This document shows, piece by piece, positions 1-11,500 of a stretch of DNA of 64,000 bases. The translations under genes were made by a program, and so were the position numbers. The first letter of the stretch is position 1. Each line of letters starts with the position of its first letter. The DNA is from Embiotoca jacksoni (taxonomy: Eukaryota; Chordata; Actinopteri; Embiotocidae). Where the stretch lies: contig JAKOON010000086.1 in assembly GCA_022577435.1 (NCBI GenBank), positions 795,712 through 859,711 on the forward strand, written 5' to 3'. The notes beneath the pieces are model-generated. The model had not been told where the DNA came from, did not search any database, and worked only from the letters and a program-made list of their open reading frames with translations.

Positions 1-489
1 AGCAGAATGAAGGCTGTCTAGTTACACTCCACGGGTCCCTTGTTTCCTGTAAATAACATATATGTACATTTAAATTCATAGTCAGGTTCTTACATTAATT
101 TAGCATTAACTTTTGGATACAAATAATGCTATTTTTAACATCTGTATTTTCATTATAATTTCCTAACATCGAAGACTTGTGTCCATTTTCCTACGGAGAT
201 TTTGAGTAAATTATTAAGAAATTATTTGAAAATTACACCAATTATAATAGTTTTTAAGTTCACAGAGGAATTTTGTCTACAGCAGCTGGCATAAATCTAT
301 AATACAAAATACATGTGAAATAATTTGGGCGTTTATTGGATTTTAATGGAGAATATCTTTAAAGTACATTCCTAAGGAAAACAACTACTCATCACAAACT
401 CCAAACTGTAGTAAGAGTGCTCTGAAATGAATCTTTTCAGGATGTGACACATTAACCAGGTATAACGAGTCTCTCTGTCTCTGTTTCAG

Positions 490-711
490 ACAACAGAGAT
501 CACAGTATGAAGCCTGAGGATCCTCTTACGTCATTACTTCATTTTTAAACATACTATTTTTATTTATATTTGAGTTGACAATTTGCTTATAAGACGCTGT
601 TGAAATATTCAACTATACAGAGTGAGTAATGTGTTGACCACCTACTGTATACTGTCATGGTTGTTTTTTTTGCAAATAAAAATAAATTGATAACAAATAA
701 ATGATGCGTTG
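490..711 (+). other. possible 3' terminal exon and polyA region of an upstream gene
   Basis: A pyrimidine-rich acceptor (ctctgtttcag) ends at 489. In one phase the sequence after it stays open for about 19 codons and stops at a TAA near 546-548. AATAAA follows at 675-680, with further copies after it. This is the expected layout of a last exon and 3' UTR of a plus-strand gene that starts outside the window. The peptide is too short and plain to identify. It could equally be chance. Confidence 0.25.
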
Positions 712-983
712 TTTATTTTTGCCTTAATTAAACCAAAAAAATGACAGTTATGACACAAGCGAGCTGATGTGCTGTTAGAGAGGGAGGGCGCAGCGGGGGA
801 GGTTCAGCACAACACTATCAGTTATTTGCACTTGTGTATCAAGCATGTGCATGCGTGTTTTGTTTTTTCATGTGCACTACTTCAACGGTCCGTTTAAGAA
901 ATCTCTCAGTCCTGAATTACACAGTTCAGTGTGGTCATATTTTGAGTTTATCGTCGAGTTAAATACGATTATTTTTCTTCAAG
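711..983 (+). promoter_or_regulatory. upstream region of the Ig receptor gene
   Basis: This stretch separates the AATAAA cluster near 675 from the start codon at 984, so it must hold the promoter and 5' UTR of the Ig receptor. I see no clear TATA box or CpG island. The 5' end of the transcript cannot be placed from sequence alone. Confidence 0.3.
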
Positions 984-3900
984 ATGTTTGCTTCACTTTT
1001 TATGATCATTCTGGGTAAGTTCATCAACACAAACAGACTACAGTACACTTAATATTTCAGTTTGAATGTCATGTGGCTTATTTAATTTATTTTTCCTCCC
1101 TGCAGGGTGGTGTTACTGTAGCAGAGGTAAGTCAGTTTATTATATATATGATCTTTTTATGTAGTTTTCGAGCCAATATTTTGTTGTTGTTGTGAGTGTT
1201 TGAGTTGTTTTATTTGAAATCTTTGACAGGTCAGTTCTTGTTGGGGCGTCCGCGACTGTACGGCCCCTCCGAGGCTTTGGTGAAGAAAATTATTTATTTT
1301 CATTGTGAACTGCCGAATCACCCACAGCAACCCGTCCTGCTGCAGCTCTTTAAGTGAGTGTGTTCAGCTAAAACACATGAAGGTATAATGACAGAAGAGT
1401 CCTCTGATGCTCAACCTTTTTCTAGGGAGGACAACCGTGACAAGCTGTTGGGTGAGTCCACCTCCCTGACCGGAGAGGTGGCGGACATCCCCATGGTGAT
1501 CAGAGCGTCCCATGAGGGCTACCTGCTGTGTGTCGCCAGCGCACAGAACAACTCTGAAGTAACGCCCCACGGTCAGCGGCAGACACCACCTGAAGGTCGT
1601 CGGTGAGTCTCGTCATCACCAGGGAAGTAACGGATGTACTTCACTGTCAGACACCTTCATGTTGGTATAAACACAAGAGAAACACATTTGTCGAGGTATC
1701 AGGAGGTTTAACGTGTTCATCTAAACTGGGACATTTTTCTACGTTGTCGGTTCTGCATTCATTGTTTCACTGCTTTTGCTGTAAGTTGACTTTTGGACCA
1801 TATTTCTCTTCAAAAGCAGAATTTAATTACAATTAAAACTTTCAACAGCCGCCAGCCGAATATCCTTTTTTGGCCTAGCTCCATTAAAATAAAGGAAATC
1901 TGTCTAAATATTGGAGGCAAAATGAATCATTGTTATACAAAGTTTGTCTGCATCCAATTTTTATTACAACAGATGACGCCTGCTCACCTTATTAAGAATT
2001 GCATTAGTGAAACTTCCTGGAGCTGCAGGTCTGCTTCCTCATTGCACATTCAAACAGTTTGTGAGCTCTCGGTTACGACACTTGAAGCCGTGTGCACGTC
2101 ATGCTCGGTGTTAAAAGTGAAGCGGCGAGAACTCCGCTGCTAAGCAACGGAACTCCGCTGCTAAGCAACGGAACACCGCTGCTAAGCAACGGCAGGACGG
2201 TGTCTCGAATGACGCCAGAGGCTAACAATTTCACATGCTAGCAGATATTTGGTGACAAACCAAAATATATCCATTTTTTTTTCATGTGATGATGATCAAG
2301 TTTATTCATCATTTAAGTAATATTAATATTACAGCAGTTGTTGAGAGTTTTCAGGTTGCCTGAAAGACCGACTGTCCGCAGAGATGCATGATTAAAATCC
2401 AGTAAAATCCTGTTTGGACACAATCACAAGGTTTCAGTTACTAAACCAGATTAGTTCGGTATCATCAAACTAATATCTATGGTCACCTGTAAAAAAAATT
2501 TTAAAATAAAATGAAGAAATCACTCCACAAAAGACTTACTAACTCACTAACCCTAACCCGGGAGCTCAGCTTGTCAGTGGATCTTCATTCCTGTTGCTTT
2601 GAAATAAAAACCGAGTGTCGACCTGTTTGTGTCCTGCAGAGCCGGTGAAAGGCGTCGAGATCGTCCACTCGGGTCCAACGGAGTTCTACGAGGGAAATAA
2701 ACTGGAGCTTCGCTGCAATCTCAACGCTGGAAATCACGTCTCCTACAAGTGGCTGCTCAACGGTCGGCCCGTCGCTCCGTCTCCAGGCCACCATGTCGCT
2801 AATGACCTTCTCAGCATCTCCAGGTCAGAGGAACACCATCGAGACGGTCCAACCGCTGTGTGACCAGGTGGTTGCTATGGTGTTGTCAGCACTAAGGATG
2901 GCACCAGGTGGTTGCTAAGTGGTTAGTGGGGTGTTGCTGAGCGGTCACTCTGGTGGTTGTTAGGATGTGCTGTGGTTGATTGGGCGTAATTAAAGAGTAT
3001 TCGCAGCAGCTGGAGGGTTTGACGTTTTGGGAAATACAGAGATAAGGAGGTGCTGCGAGGGGAAAACCTGCCACTGTTCAAAGTTTGAAACCACAACCTG
3101 TTAAGCGCACAGATTAACATGTTGCACTGTATTTATTCTGTTTAAAGCTGGAGGCAAAAATAAAAACAGATTTTTTTTTTTTTTTTTTTTTTTTAATTTC
3201 TTTTATGTGAATGATGATCTGTGTCTCCATCAGAACCAGCTCTGAGGACAGCGGGTCCTACAGGTGTCTGGCCACCAACACGTTCAACAGAACACAGGTG
3301 TTCACCTCCAACAGCTCCGACGCTGTGATCAGGGTCAAAGGTCAGCTGTTATCAGCGCTGAATGAACATTTGATCAATTTTAAAGGGTTTATTTCAGCAA
3401 AATAACATCGGCCTACCATCCTGTTCCCTCAGACTTGGTGTCGGACCCGGACATCTCCTTCACGGTGTTGAAGGAAGATTCCTCAAATTTTTCCGCTCTG
3501 GTCACCTGTCAGTCAACCAGAGGGACCCCGCCAATCACCTTCTCACTCTGGACCAGGTCCGAACTGGTCGGCAACACCACGACTGAAGAGAGACTTGCTG
3601 TGTTCAAGCTTCCGCTGGTGATGGACCAGCACTCAGGATGTCTCCAGTGCCGGACAAACAATGGGAACTGGACCACGTACAGTCAGTGGCTTCCCTTAAA
3701 CGTTGGTATGTGCCTTGTTTGAAACGATTATCTCAACTCAGTTATGTTTTATGATGACAGCCCATTTGTCTTCACGTGTCCATCAGTGCCGGTCGGCGGG
3801 CCGGTGACGATGCGTTCCGACTTTGACACCGGAGAAAACTACGCTGTCGTTGGCCTGCATCTCTACTGCAAGGCAGCGAAGGGAAGTCATCCACGGTACC

Positions 3901-6625
3901 AGTGGTTCCTCAACAGAACCCTTCTACGAAACCGAGGCAGCTTCTACTATGTGGTGGACCAGGCGCCGGAACAATCCATCCTGCTGCTGTCTGTGGGGAG
4001 GAGCAGCGCCGGGTCGTACCACTGCGAGGTATCAGACAGCTTCGACAACACCACCACGTTACGCAGCCCCACGTACTACCTGGATCAGGAAGGTACGTCC
4101 GGTCCGCTGCTGCCGGTTTCACTCAAACTTCCTCGTGGCTGCTGGTTTCACCTCGTCTCCATCCTCCTGCTCCTCCAGTGCTCCACCGTCTCCCCGTCCT
4201 GGTGGTGGCCGTCGTCTTCGGGTCCTTCACCGTCCTGGTTGTCCTGGTGTGCTTCTGCTGCTGGATGGGAGTGTTGTTCAGTGAGTTCACGCACTCTTTT
4301 TATCAGCTGTTGCTTCTGATGAATAATAGTTTTCCTCTTCTTCCAGGGCGGAGGCAGGATGGAGGGAAGTCTCCGTGAGTTACTTCTTTAATTCTGAAAC
4401 CTTGAAAAATGGCGTATGAAGGAGTTTCTTCCTCTTGAGCTTCTCGGCCCGTCAGTCAGCTTTTCTTTTTTCTTCTTCTGTGGAAGATGAACATGTTGAC
4501 GGTTGATCCATCACTGAAATAAATGACAAAGCATGAAGCTCTTTCTCCTGTTTTCCCTTTTCAACACAGAAGCTTTAATGAAAAGTCCAAAACAGCAACA
4601 GATGACCTAAATTTCTGCTCCTGTTTGTTTTTGCTCACACATGAATTCATGTATATTAAAATGCTGCACATTAAGTCCAAATTGTCTACAGTTATGATTC
4701 AGATCATCAACAGTGAGCTGGAAGGTCAAATATCTTTAACTGTAAATATCTCTGATGCAGCTTACAGTTATTGTTTTATTAATAAAATGATTGGAGGCGC
4801 CATAAATCCATCTGTTGTATCGAGAGGTGACATTTAACACTGCGTTTACATTCTGGCATTAATAGTTCAACTCAATTAATTTTATTTTGAGTTTGTAGTA
4901 TCATGATGTAGCATGCTGACAATACTTTGGTATTTTATTTTTATCTCTTAAGATTTCCCTTATTGCTTTGTCTTTTTATTGGTAGTTCATTTCATACAGT
5001 CTTTAAAAAAGGACAGCTGTGAGTGTTTTATTATCTGTTGTCTGTTTTCCTCTCAGATTGAGCCTGGAGATGGAGAGAAGCGTCGCTGCAGATGAAGACG
5101 AGCCGGTGAGTCAATATTTCTGCATTTCACCCACAGAAACGATAATAATTAAAATAATAACAATAATTCACCATCATTCGCCCTTTAATGGTCTCTGTCT
5201 CGTAGGACTTGTTGCCGTTCATGGAGGATCCTGATGTGGTGAAAGCAGCTGGAGGGGATGAATTCTATCAGGTGAGATTTATTTCATTACATTTCATTTA
5301 TCTGACTCTTTTATCCAAAGCGACTTACAATAAGTTCATTTCAACCATGAGGGTACAAATTCAGAACAACAGGAATCAAGAAAATACCATTTCTTCCAGA
5401 AAGCCAAACTACAAAGTTCTATCAGTAAGTTCCATGTTAAGATACTAAAGTTCTATTGTTCAAGATAAAGGAGGAGGAGGAGGAAGAGGAGGAGGAGGAG
5501 GAGGTGTGTTTTTAGTTTGTGGTGGAAGATGTTCAGAGTTCCTGCTGTCCTGATGTCGGTGGGGAGCTCATTCTACCATTGAGGAGCCAGGACAGAGGAG
5601 GAGGAGGAGGAGGAGGAGGAGGAGGAGGAAGAGGGGGAGGAGAGGAGGAGGAGGAGAGGAGGAGAGGAGGAGGAGGAGGAAGAGAGGAGGAAGAGGAGGA
5701 GGAGGAGCGGAGTAGTGTGAGTGTATTTCGAAGGTTAAAAACCAGTGGAGCTGCTGCATTCTAGATGAGCTGCAGAGGTCAGATGGTACTAACAGGTAGA
5801 CCTGCCAGGAGGGAGTTACAGTAGTCCAGATGTGAGATGACCAGAACCTGGACCAGAGCCTGCACCTCCTTCTGAGTGAGAAGAGGACGTATTCTCCTGA
5901 TGTTGTGCAGCATGTATCTACAGGAACGTGTTGTTGCAGTGATGTTGGCAGTAAGAGAGAGTTGACTGTGGAGTGTCTCCGAGGTTCTTATCAGTCAGGG
6001 TCGGGATAACAGAGTTGTTGAAGGTCGTAGTCAGGTCGAGGGTGGGACAGTCTTTCCCTGGAAGGAAGAGCAGTTCGGTCTTGTGGAGGTTGATTTCCAG
6101 GTGGTGTGAGGACATCCACTGAGAGATGTCAGTCAGACAGACAGAGATTCATGCTGCTACCTGTGTTTCAGATCTGGAAAAGAGAGGATCAGTTGGGTGT
6201 CATCAGCATAGCTGTGGTAGGAAAAGACATGCGAGTGAACGACAGAGCCGAGAGAGTCGGCGTACATACTTCATACATACTTCATACATACTTCATACAT
6301 ACTTCATACATGCTTCATACATACTTCATACATACTTCATACATACTTCATACATACTTCATACATACTTCATACATACTTCATACATACTTCATACATA
6401 CTTCATACATATTTCATACATACTTCATACATACTTCATACATGCTTCATACATACTTCATACATGCTTCATACATACTTCATACATACTTCATACATAC
6501 TTCAGTTAGTTATCAACAAGCAGTCAAACTCACATGTTTGTGCTCTTCAGACTTCTGAGGCCTCTACAGATGAATGGATCCACATGGAGAAGGAGAGGAA
6601 GACGTTGGAGGAAGAACCAGTTTAA
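984..6625 (+). CDS. Ig-superfamily membrane receptor, FCRL/PECAM1/IL-40-like (13 exons, one apparent frameshift)
   Basis: Exons: 984-1014, 1106-1126, 1230-1353, 1426-1602, 2640-2823, 3234-3340, 3433-3705, 3787-4092, 4179-4280, 4347-4374, 5057-5105, 5206-5271, 6551-6625. All introns are GT-AG. A signal peptide starts MFASLFMIILGWCYCSRG. Four Ig-like domains follow: D1 (CELP...YLLCVA), D2 split over two exons (LELRCNL...DSGSYRCLA), D3 (ALVTCQSTRGTPPITFSL...CLQC) and D4 (LHLYCKA...GSYHCEV), with several N-glycosylation sites. Exon 9 encodes a membrane span (VLVVAVVFGSFTVLVVLVCF), followed by a basic stop-transfer and an acidic tail of about 60 residues without a clear ITIM. Summed exons equal 1543 nt, one more than 514 codons. 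The extra base is probably in C4 at 1565-1568, because dropping one C restores a normal G strand joining EPVKGVEI. AATAAA lies at 6654-6659. It probably acts as a leukocyte surface receptor; ligand and signalling are unknown. It is close in style to teleost FCRL- and PECAM1-like genes, but orthology is not settled. Confidence 0.8.
1603..2639 (+). other. Ig receptor intron 4
   Basis: Noncoding intron. Apart from the short 21-bp tandem repeat at 2130-2192 it holds nothing I recognise. Short open frames here have no splice context or protein resemblance. Confidence 0.6.
2130..2192. repeat. 21-bp tandem repeat, 3 copies
   Basis: Three near-identical units built on CCGCTGCTAAGCAACGGAA, each 21 bp. 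Each copy holds a GCTAAGCAAC core, which resembles an X-box (RFX) half site. The count is exact by reading; the regulatory idea is only a resemblance. Confidence 0.7.
2864..2960. repeat. teleost GGTTGCTA-type interspersed repeat fragment
   Basis: This lies in Ig receptor intron 5. It contains repeated phrases such as GGTGGTTGCTATGGTGTTG and GGTGGTTGCTAAGTGGTTAG. This phrase family is very common in fish introns and intergenic DNA. The rest of intron 5 ends in a long T run at about 3171-3194. Confidence 0.55.
4375..5056 (+). other. Ig receptor intron 10
   Basis: AT-rich intron between two small cytoplasmic-tail exons. I see no repeat family, RNA gene or exon in it. Confidence 0.55.
5281..6258 (-). 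mobile_element. 5'-truncated L2-like LINE (RT C-terminal part and 3' end)
   Basis: Read on the minus strand this is the downstream half of a non-LTR retrotransposon. It has a reverse transcriptase catalytic motif YADDTQL (6190-6210), then degraded coding with KTELLFLPGKDCPTLDL and VISHLDYCNSLLAGLPVS, ending in the typical teleost 3' region (...SLWIKESDK) near 5281. Stop codons interrupt it, so it is dead. Two (GGA)n tracts, at about 5467-5502 and 5594-5708, have expanded inside it. It sits in the last intron of the Ig receptor gene, antisense to it. Its 5' boundary abuts the 11-bp array that follows. Confidence 0.8.
6262..6505. repeat. 11-bp minisatellite (CATACATACTT)n
   Basis: About 22 tandem copies of CATACATACTT with occasional CATGCTT or CATATTT variants. 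It lies at the 5' truncation edge of the LINE, inside the last intron of the Ig receptor gene and 45 bp before its final exon. Open frames across it are an artefact: an 11-bp period lacking stops reads through in every frame. Confidence 0.95.
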
Positions 6626-6659
6626 TGCTTGCTCTGACAACACTGTGTGGTTGAATAAA

Positions 6660-6936
6660 CATGTGCTCCTCATGCTCCGTGCTGTCGTGGGTTTTTTTGC
6701 AGCATGAATGTCCTTATCATGTATCTGTAAACCATCTCTGGTGGGGAGGTTGAATAACGATAAGAGCCACAGCAGCTCCGCCCCTCCGGCGCGCAGCCGT
6801 CTGCGCAGCTCCACGGGCTGACTCGACTTCAGCGAAGCAGCACAGCAGGAGGCGGCAGTAGTTTCTAGTGGAGTGGAGCCGGAGAGCTGTTCTGTCAGGT
6901 CGGGTTGAACTCCAGAGGATCGGCTGTAGGGTAGAC
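6660..6936 (+). promoter_or_regulatory. syngr2 promoter and 5' UTR
   Basis: Only 311 bp separate the Ig receptor stop codon from the syngr2 start codon. The segment turns GC- and CpG-rich from about 6770, with a GC box (CCGCCCC at about 6779) and CGGCGCGCAGCCGTCTGCGC. That fits a TATA-less housekeeping promoter. The transcription start is not placed. Confidence 0.45.
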
Positions 6937-7767
6937 ATGGAGGAGACGGGCGGTGTTAGTGCGTACGGGGCTGCGCTCGCTGGAGGAGGCTTCGACTTCT
7001 ACAAGTTCATCCGACAGCCGCAAACCATCGTGCGGCTGCTCAGCTGGGTGAGTTTCTGCTCTGAACTACAGGGGCCGGAGGACCCAGAGGACCCAGAGGA
7101 CACAGAGGACAGGTGCGCGTCGCCGCAGCCAGTAAACCACCTGTGTGGAGCGGTTCATGTCCAGTTTGATACTTCTTATGAGTATAGCGCAGAACAACAG
7201 GCCGCTTTACGCGGCGTCTCCATCGGGCGTCATTTCCCTGCAGCTGCTGTGACAGCTCGGTGACAGCTCGGTGACAGCTCGGTGACAGCGCAGGTCAACA
7301 CGGCTGCTGTCAGAGGGCAAAACTCACACACTGAAACCTTCACTTCCGGAAGCATAAAACCAGCTAAACATGAATTCATATCATCCACGAGGCTCTCTTT
7401 ACTCTAATGTCGTGTCATGGATCGAAGACAAGAATATTAATATGAAGAGTTGTTTTGCATGAAGGGGAATTCACGCACCAGGGAGAGTTATGGGAAGTTG
7501 TTGCACCGCTGATCACCTGTTGCCAGGCAAATCTGACGGCGCAGATTTGTTTTTGTGGGTTGAACACCGATGAATCTAGAAGATGAATCTCAACGAGATA
7601 CAATTTACTGACTGACCAGTTTCATCTGACCTTGAAACTACGTCTTCTAACAGCTGCTGTGTTTGACTGACTGCTGCTTTAATGGAGCGTAAACTACCTC
7701 TGAGTCAAAGACAGATGAACCTGCAGCAGACTGAGGACAGAACGTGTCCTCCGTTACAGCTGCTGTT

Positions 7768-7811
<44 letters not shown>

Positions 7812-7950
7812 TGTGGAGATTGTGTGTGTCACTGGTAAACAGGAGCTCATGGGAAGGTAAGGTGATACCTCTTCACCCCTGCTGACCGCACTCACTCCTA
7901 CTCTTGGTCAATGTGTGCTACTGATCCCCCTACACACAAACACACACACA

Positions 7951-8017
<67 letters not shown>

Positions 8018-8023
8018 GCACAC

Positions 8024-8070
<47 letters not shown>

Positions 8071-8498
8071 GCAGCTCAGATTGGTTCCTGCCAGATCTCC
8101 TTCTATCTGTGGTGACTTCAGTCTGACAATAACAAGCCTACACTTATGGCACCAGAGAGGATTGTGGTCTCTCACCCTGCCTACAAGCCCCACAATGCAC
8201 CACTCCTGCTCCGAGAACAAGGAACCTTCTGCACGCTGTAGCTCTGGGTCTTCAGAAATGTTAGCTCACGTCACTGTTTGCAGTGTGTTCATGTGAGTCC
8301 AAACAAGGCTGCCAGTGTTGTTTCTGCTGTTTACTGACGACTGAAAGAACAAAAGCAACATGTGCTCATAGAATCTGCACATATGGAACATTTTGGTGGT
8401 TGTTTGACATCAGTCACTCAACACACAAACACTGTCTCAGTTTTTACATCCATCCGCTCCTCTAAAAGTCCCCGCCTCACTTTTGTCACATGTTTAGG

Positions 8499-8534
<36 letters not shown>

Positions 8535-11500
8535 ATATATCGACTTCCCTAACGCCTCCACGCAGCTCGTTTTCTGTTTCGTTGTGTCGTCCCAGCAGCA
8601 GGATGGCGGCCTCTCTCTGAACAGTCCCTCTCTGTCCTCCTCCTCCTCTCAAATCTCATTATGAGTGTTATTAGGGAGCTGGTGGCATCTCTGGAATCAC
8701 ATGGCAGGCAGCTGCACTCAGAAGTGGGTCACATGGTTAGGTGGGTAATCAGAGCAGATAGCAGGCGACCACGGGACAGTCAGAGGAAGCAGGCGGCGGT
8801 TAGCCGAATGTTTCAACAGTCAGCGGTGAGAGGAGGAGGCTGCTGGTTACGTCACGTCAAGAGATTCATAAAGCAGAAGTGGAGACAAGTTCTCGTGACT
8901 TTGATCAAATGTTCAGTCACATCATTTTAATTTGATGAATTTAGGAAGAAAACACAAACAGAAGTTGAATTTTGCGTTCAAGCTACTCGGGATATTTGAG
9001 AATAAGCTGCTTAACAGTATCATAATGCAGAACAGGCTGAGTTCACGGCGGCCATATTCTCTCTTCTGTGCTTGATTTTGTGATTGTAGAAGCAGGTTTC
9101 TTGCACAACTTCTGCTGTCGAGGTGCACGGAGACAGAAACAAATCTTCAAGCTGTCAAAACTGCAGCAACACGTGATGAACAATGTTGAACTAAAGCTTT
9201 GAGCTCACGGCCTTTTTCAGGTTCACAGCTGAGCGCTTCACACTGACTTTCTTTGAGTTTTTCAAAAGGTTCATTCTCTTTACTTGATTTTCACACGACA
9301 GCATCGAGATAAAATGAAGCAGAAAGCAGTTGTTGTTTTTTTTGTAAGTTTGAAGTCTGAAGTATTTATGAGCTGAAAGCTGTGGCTGCCTGAAGGGAAC
9401 ATTATTTGTCTGATGTTTATCTTTACATTTGAAACGGTTACACGTTAATGTAAAGTATGCCAACTGTAGTTCATGTGTAACCTTGAAAAGCCGTTCTGAC
9501 AGAGACTTCCTCTTGAGTCTGAGACTCGGTTCCTTCAGCTAACCGCCTCCCTCCTCTTGTGTTTCCGTGCAGATCTTTGCCATCGTGGTGTTTGCCTGCA
9601 TCACAACGGAGGGCTACATCAACTCCACCTACAGCGCCGAAACAAAATGCATCTTCAACCAGAACGACTCTGCGTGTAGCTACGCTGTGGGCGTCGGGGT
9701 GATCGCCTTCCTGGCGTGCGTGGCCTTCCTGGTGTTGGACGTTTACCTTCCGTTCATGAGCAACGCGCAGGAAAGGAAGTACGCCGTCATGGCTGACCTG
9801 GGCTTCTCAGGTGAGCTGCAGCTTCCTTACTTTATCGGAGATTTAAAGCTGCACTGATCAGTATCTGTACTAATATGGGGGGTTAAAGGACCGACTGTAG
9901 AGGAAAGAAGCCTTTTGGAGAAACGAGCACGTCCACTGGCCTTCAGATGACCTTGAAGTCTGGATTCCACCGTAGACGGAGACGATGGCAGAGATGTTTG
10001 TGATTCCACCTGCAGCCGGTTTCAGAAGCGCGTCTCTGCTCCGCTCAATGGAAGCTGCATCAAATCAGTACGATCAGCCAGACAGGAAGTCAGACGGGGA
10101 AACGGCAAAATAAAACAGCCGGCTCAGATTCTTGATCACGTATCCAGTCACAACATCTGCCTTCACCTCCCTGGAGTTTTAGTAGAAGAAGTTCTACTTC
10201 TGCTTCTGGTCGCTATATGAAACTAGAGATATGAAATCACTCTCAGGATGAACGTCTTCAGACACAAACACAAATCTCTGATCCACGTTGTTCATAACTG
10301 CGACCGGTTTGTCTGCAGGTGAAAGCTCAACAAAGAAAGAAATGACAACAACAAACTCTGTTAAAATAGTAAAAAAAATAGAGACAATTTAATTGTATGC
10401 TGCTGAATCATGTTTGATGCACAAAGTTCGAGGAAGTCGACAAAATCAGGCCGACAAAACGCTTCCTGTGAGGTGATTGAAGCTGTCGATGTGATGGCGC
10501 GTGCACGGTGACCTCCAGTAGATAAAGTGATGACGACAGAATAATCAGAAAGAGCCTCGTTAATATCTGACAGGAGCTTTCTAACAAAAAGAAAACACAA
10601 GCAATTACTTTTATGAAAACATTTGCAGACTTATTTGAGTTCAATAAATGCCAATGATGTGATGTCACACTTTGACAACACATTTCTTCAAAAAGTAAAC
10701 AAACTCTACATTATGCAGCATGTTGCTGCAGTCATGAGCATAATGGTGGAATTTCTTGAAATGATCTTTGTAATACTTAAAGAAGCCACTTTAAGATATT
10801 AGTCTTATATTAATATGTTTTTATGTTGTGTAAAGTTAAGTGTTTTGATGAACTTTAATGTGAGCGGTAACATTTGCTTCAAAAATGGTGATGATGGTAA
10901 TATTGGTGGTGGTTTGAAGATGATGATAAGCAGACGGCATGCAGTGATGCTTTTTATTTTATTTTTAACACGGTATTATTTATTGTTCTTATTCTGTAAG
11001 AGGAGTCGCTCCCTCGTGGTCCCTTTGGGTTTCAGTTCTCTCGGTTGAATCCAGAGTCTCTGAGTGTCGGTGGGACAAACCGCTGGCTGTTTCCTGACAT
11101 AATGTGTTATTCATCGCTGCACACAGTAGACAGGGAGGAGGAGGAGGAGGAGGAGGAGGAGGAGGAGGAGGACGAAGAGGAGGAGGAGCTGGAGCTCACA
11201 GATTCTGATGAAAATAAACATTCATCAGCTGTACACAACACAGTTCACAGTCAGCCATTCTTCCAGGAGACAAAGAAGTGGTGTTTCGATAAAACGGCTC
11301 GTGTTCATTTGAGCAGACGGTGACAGAAGAGACTTTTTTTTTTCTGTTGCTTTTTGTGCTTTCGGCAGGAATTTTCTTTCCATCTCTTTCTTTTCATCTG
11401 AATAATGTCCATGCAGCGATGAAAGAATAATTCCAACGTGTGTTTGTTTCATTCAGGCGCCTGGACCTTCCTGTGGTTTGTGTGTTTCTGCCTGTTGGCC

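Noticed and set aside
5281..6258. Separate gene on the minus strand encoding KTELLFLPGKDCPTL
   Set aside because: It is part of a LINE reverse transcriptase with YADDTQL next to it and internal stops; a second copy lies at 17.3 kb.
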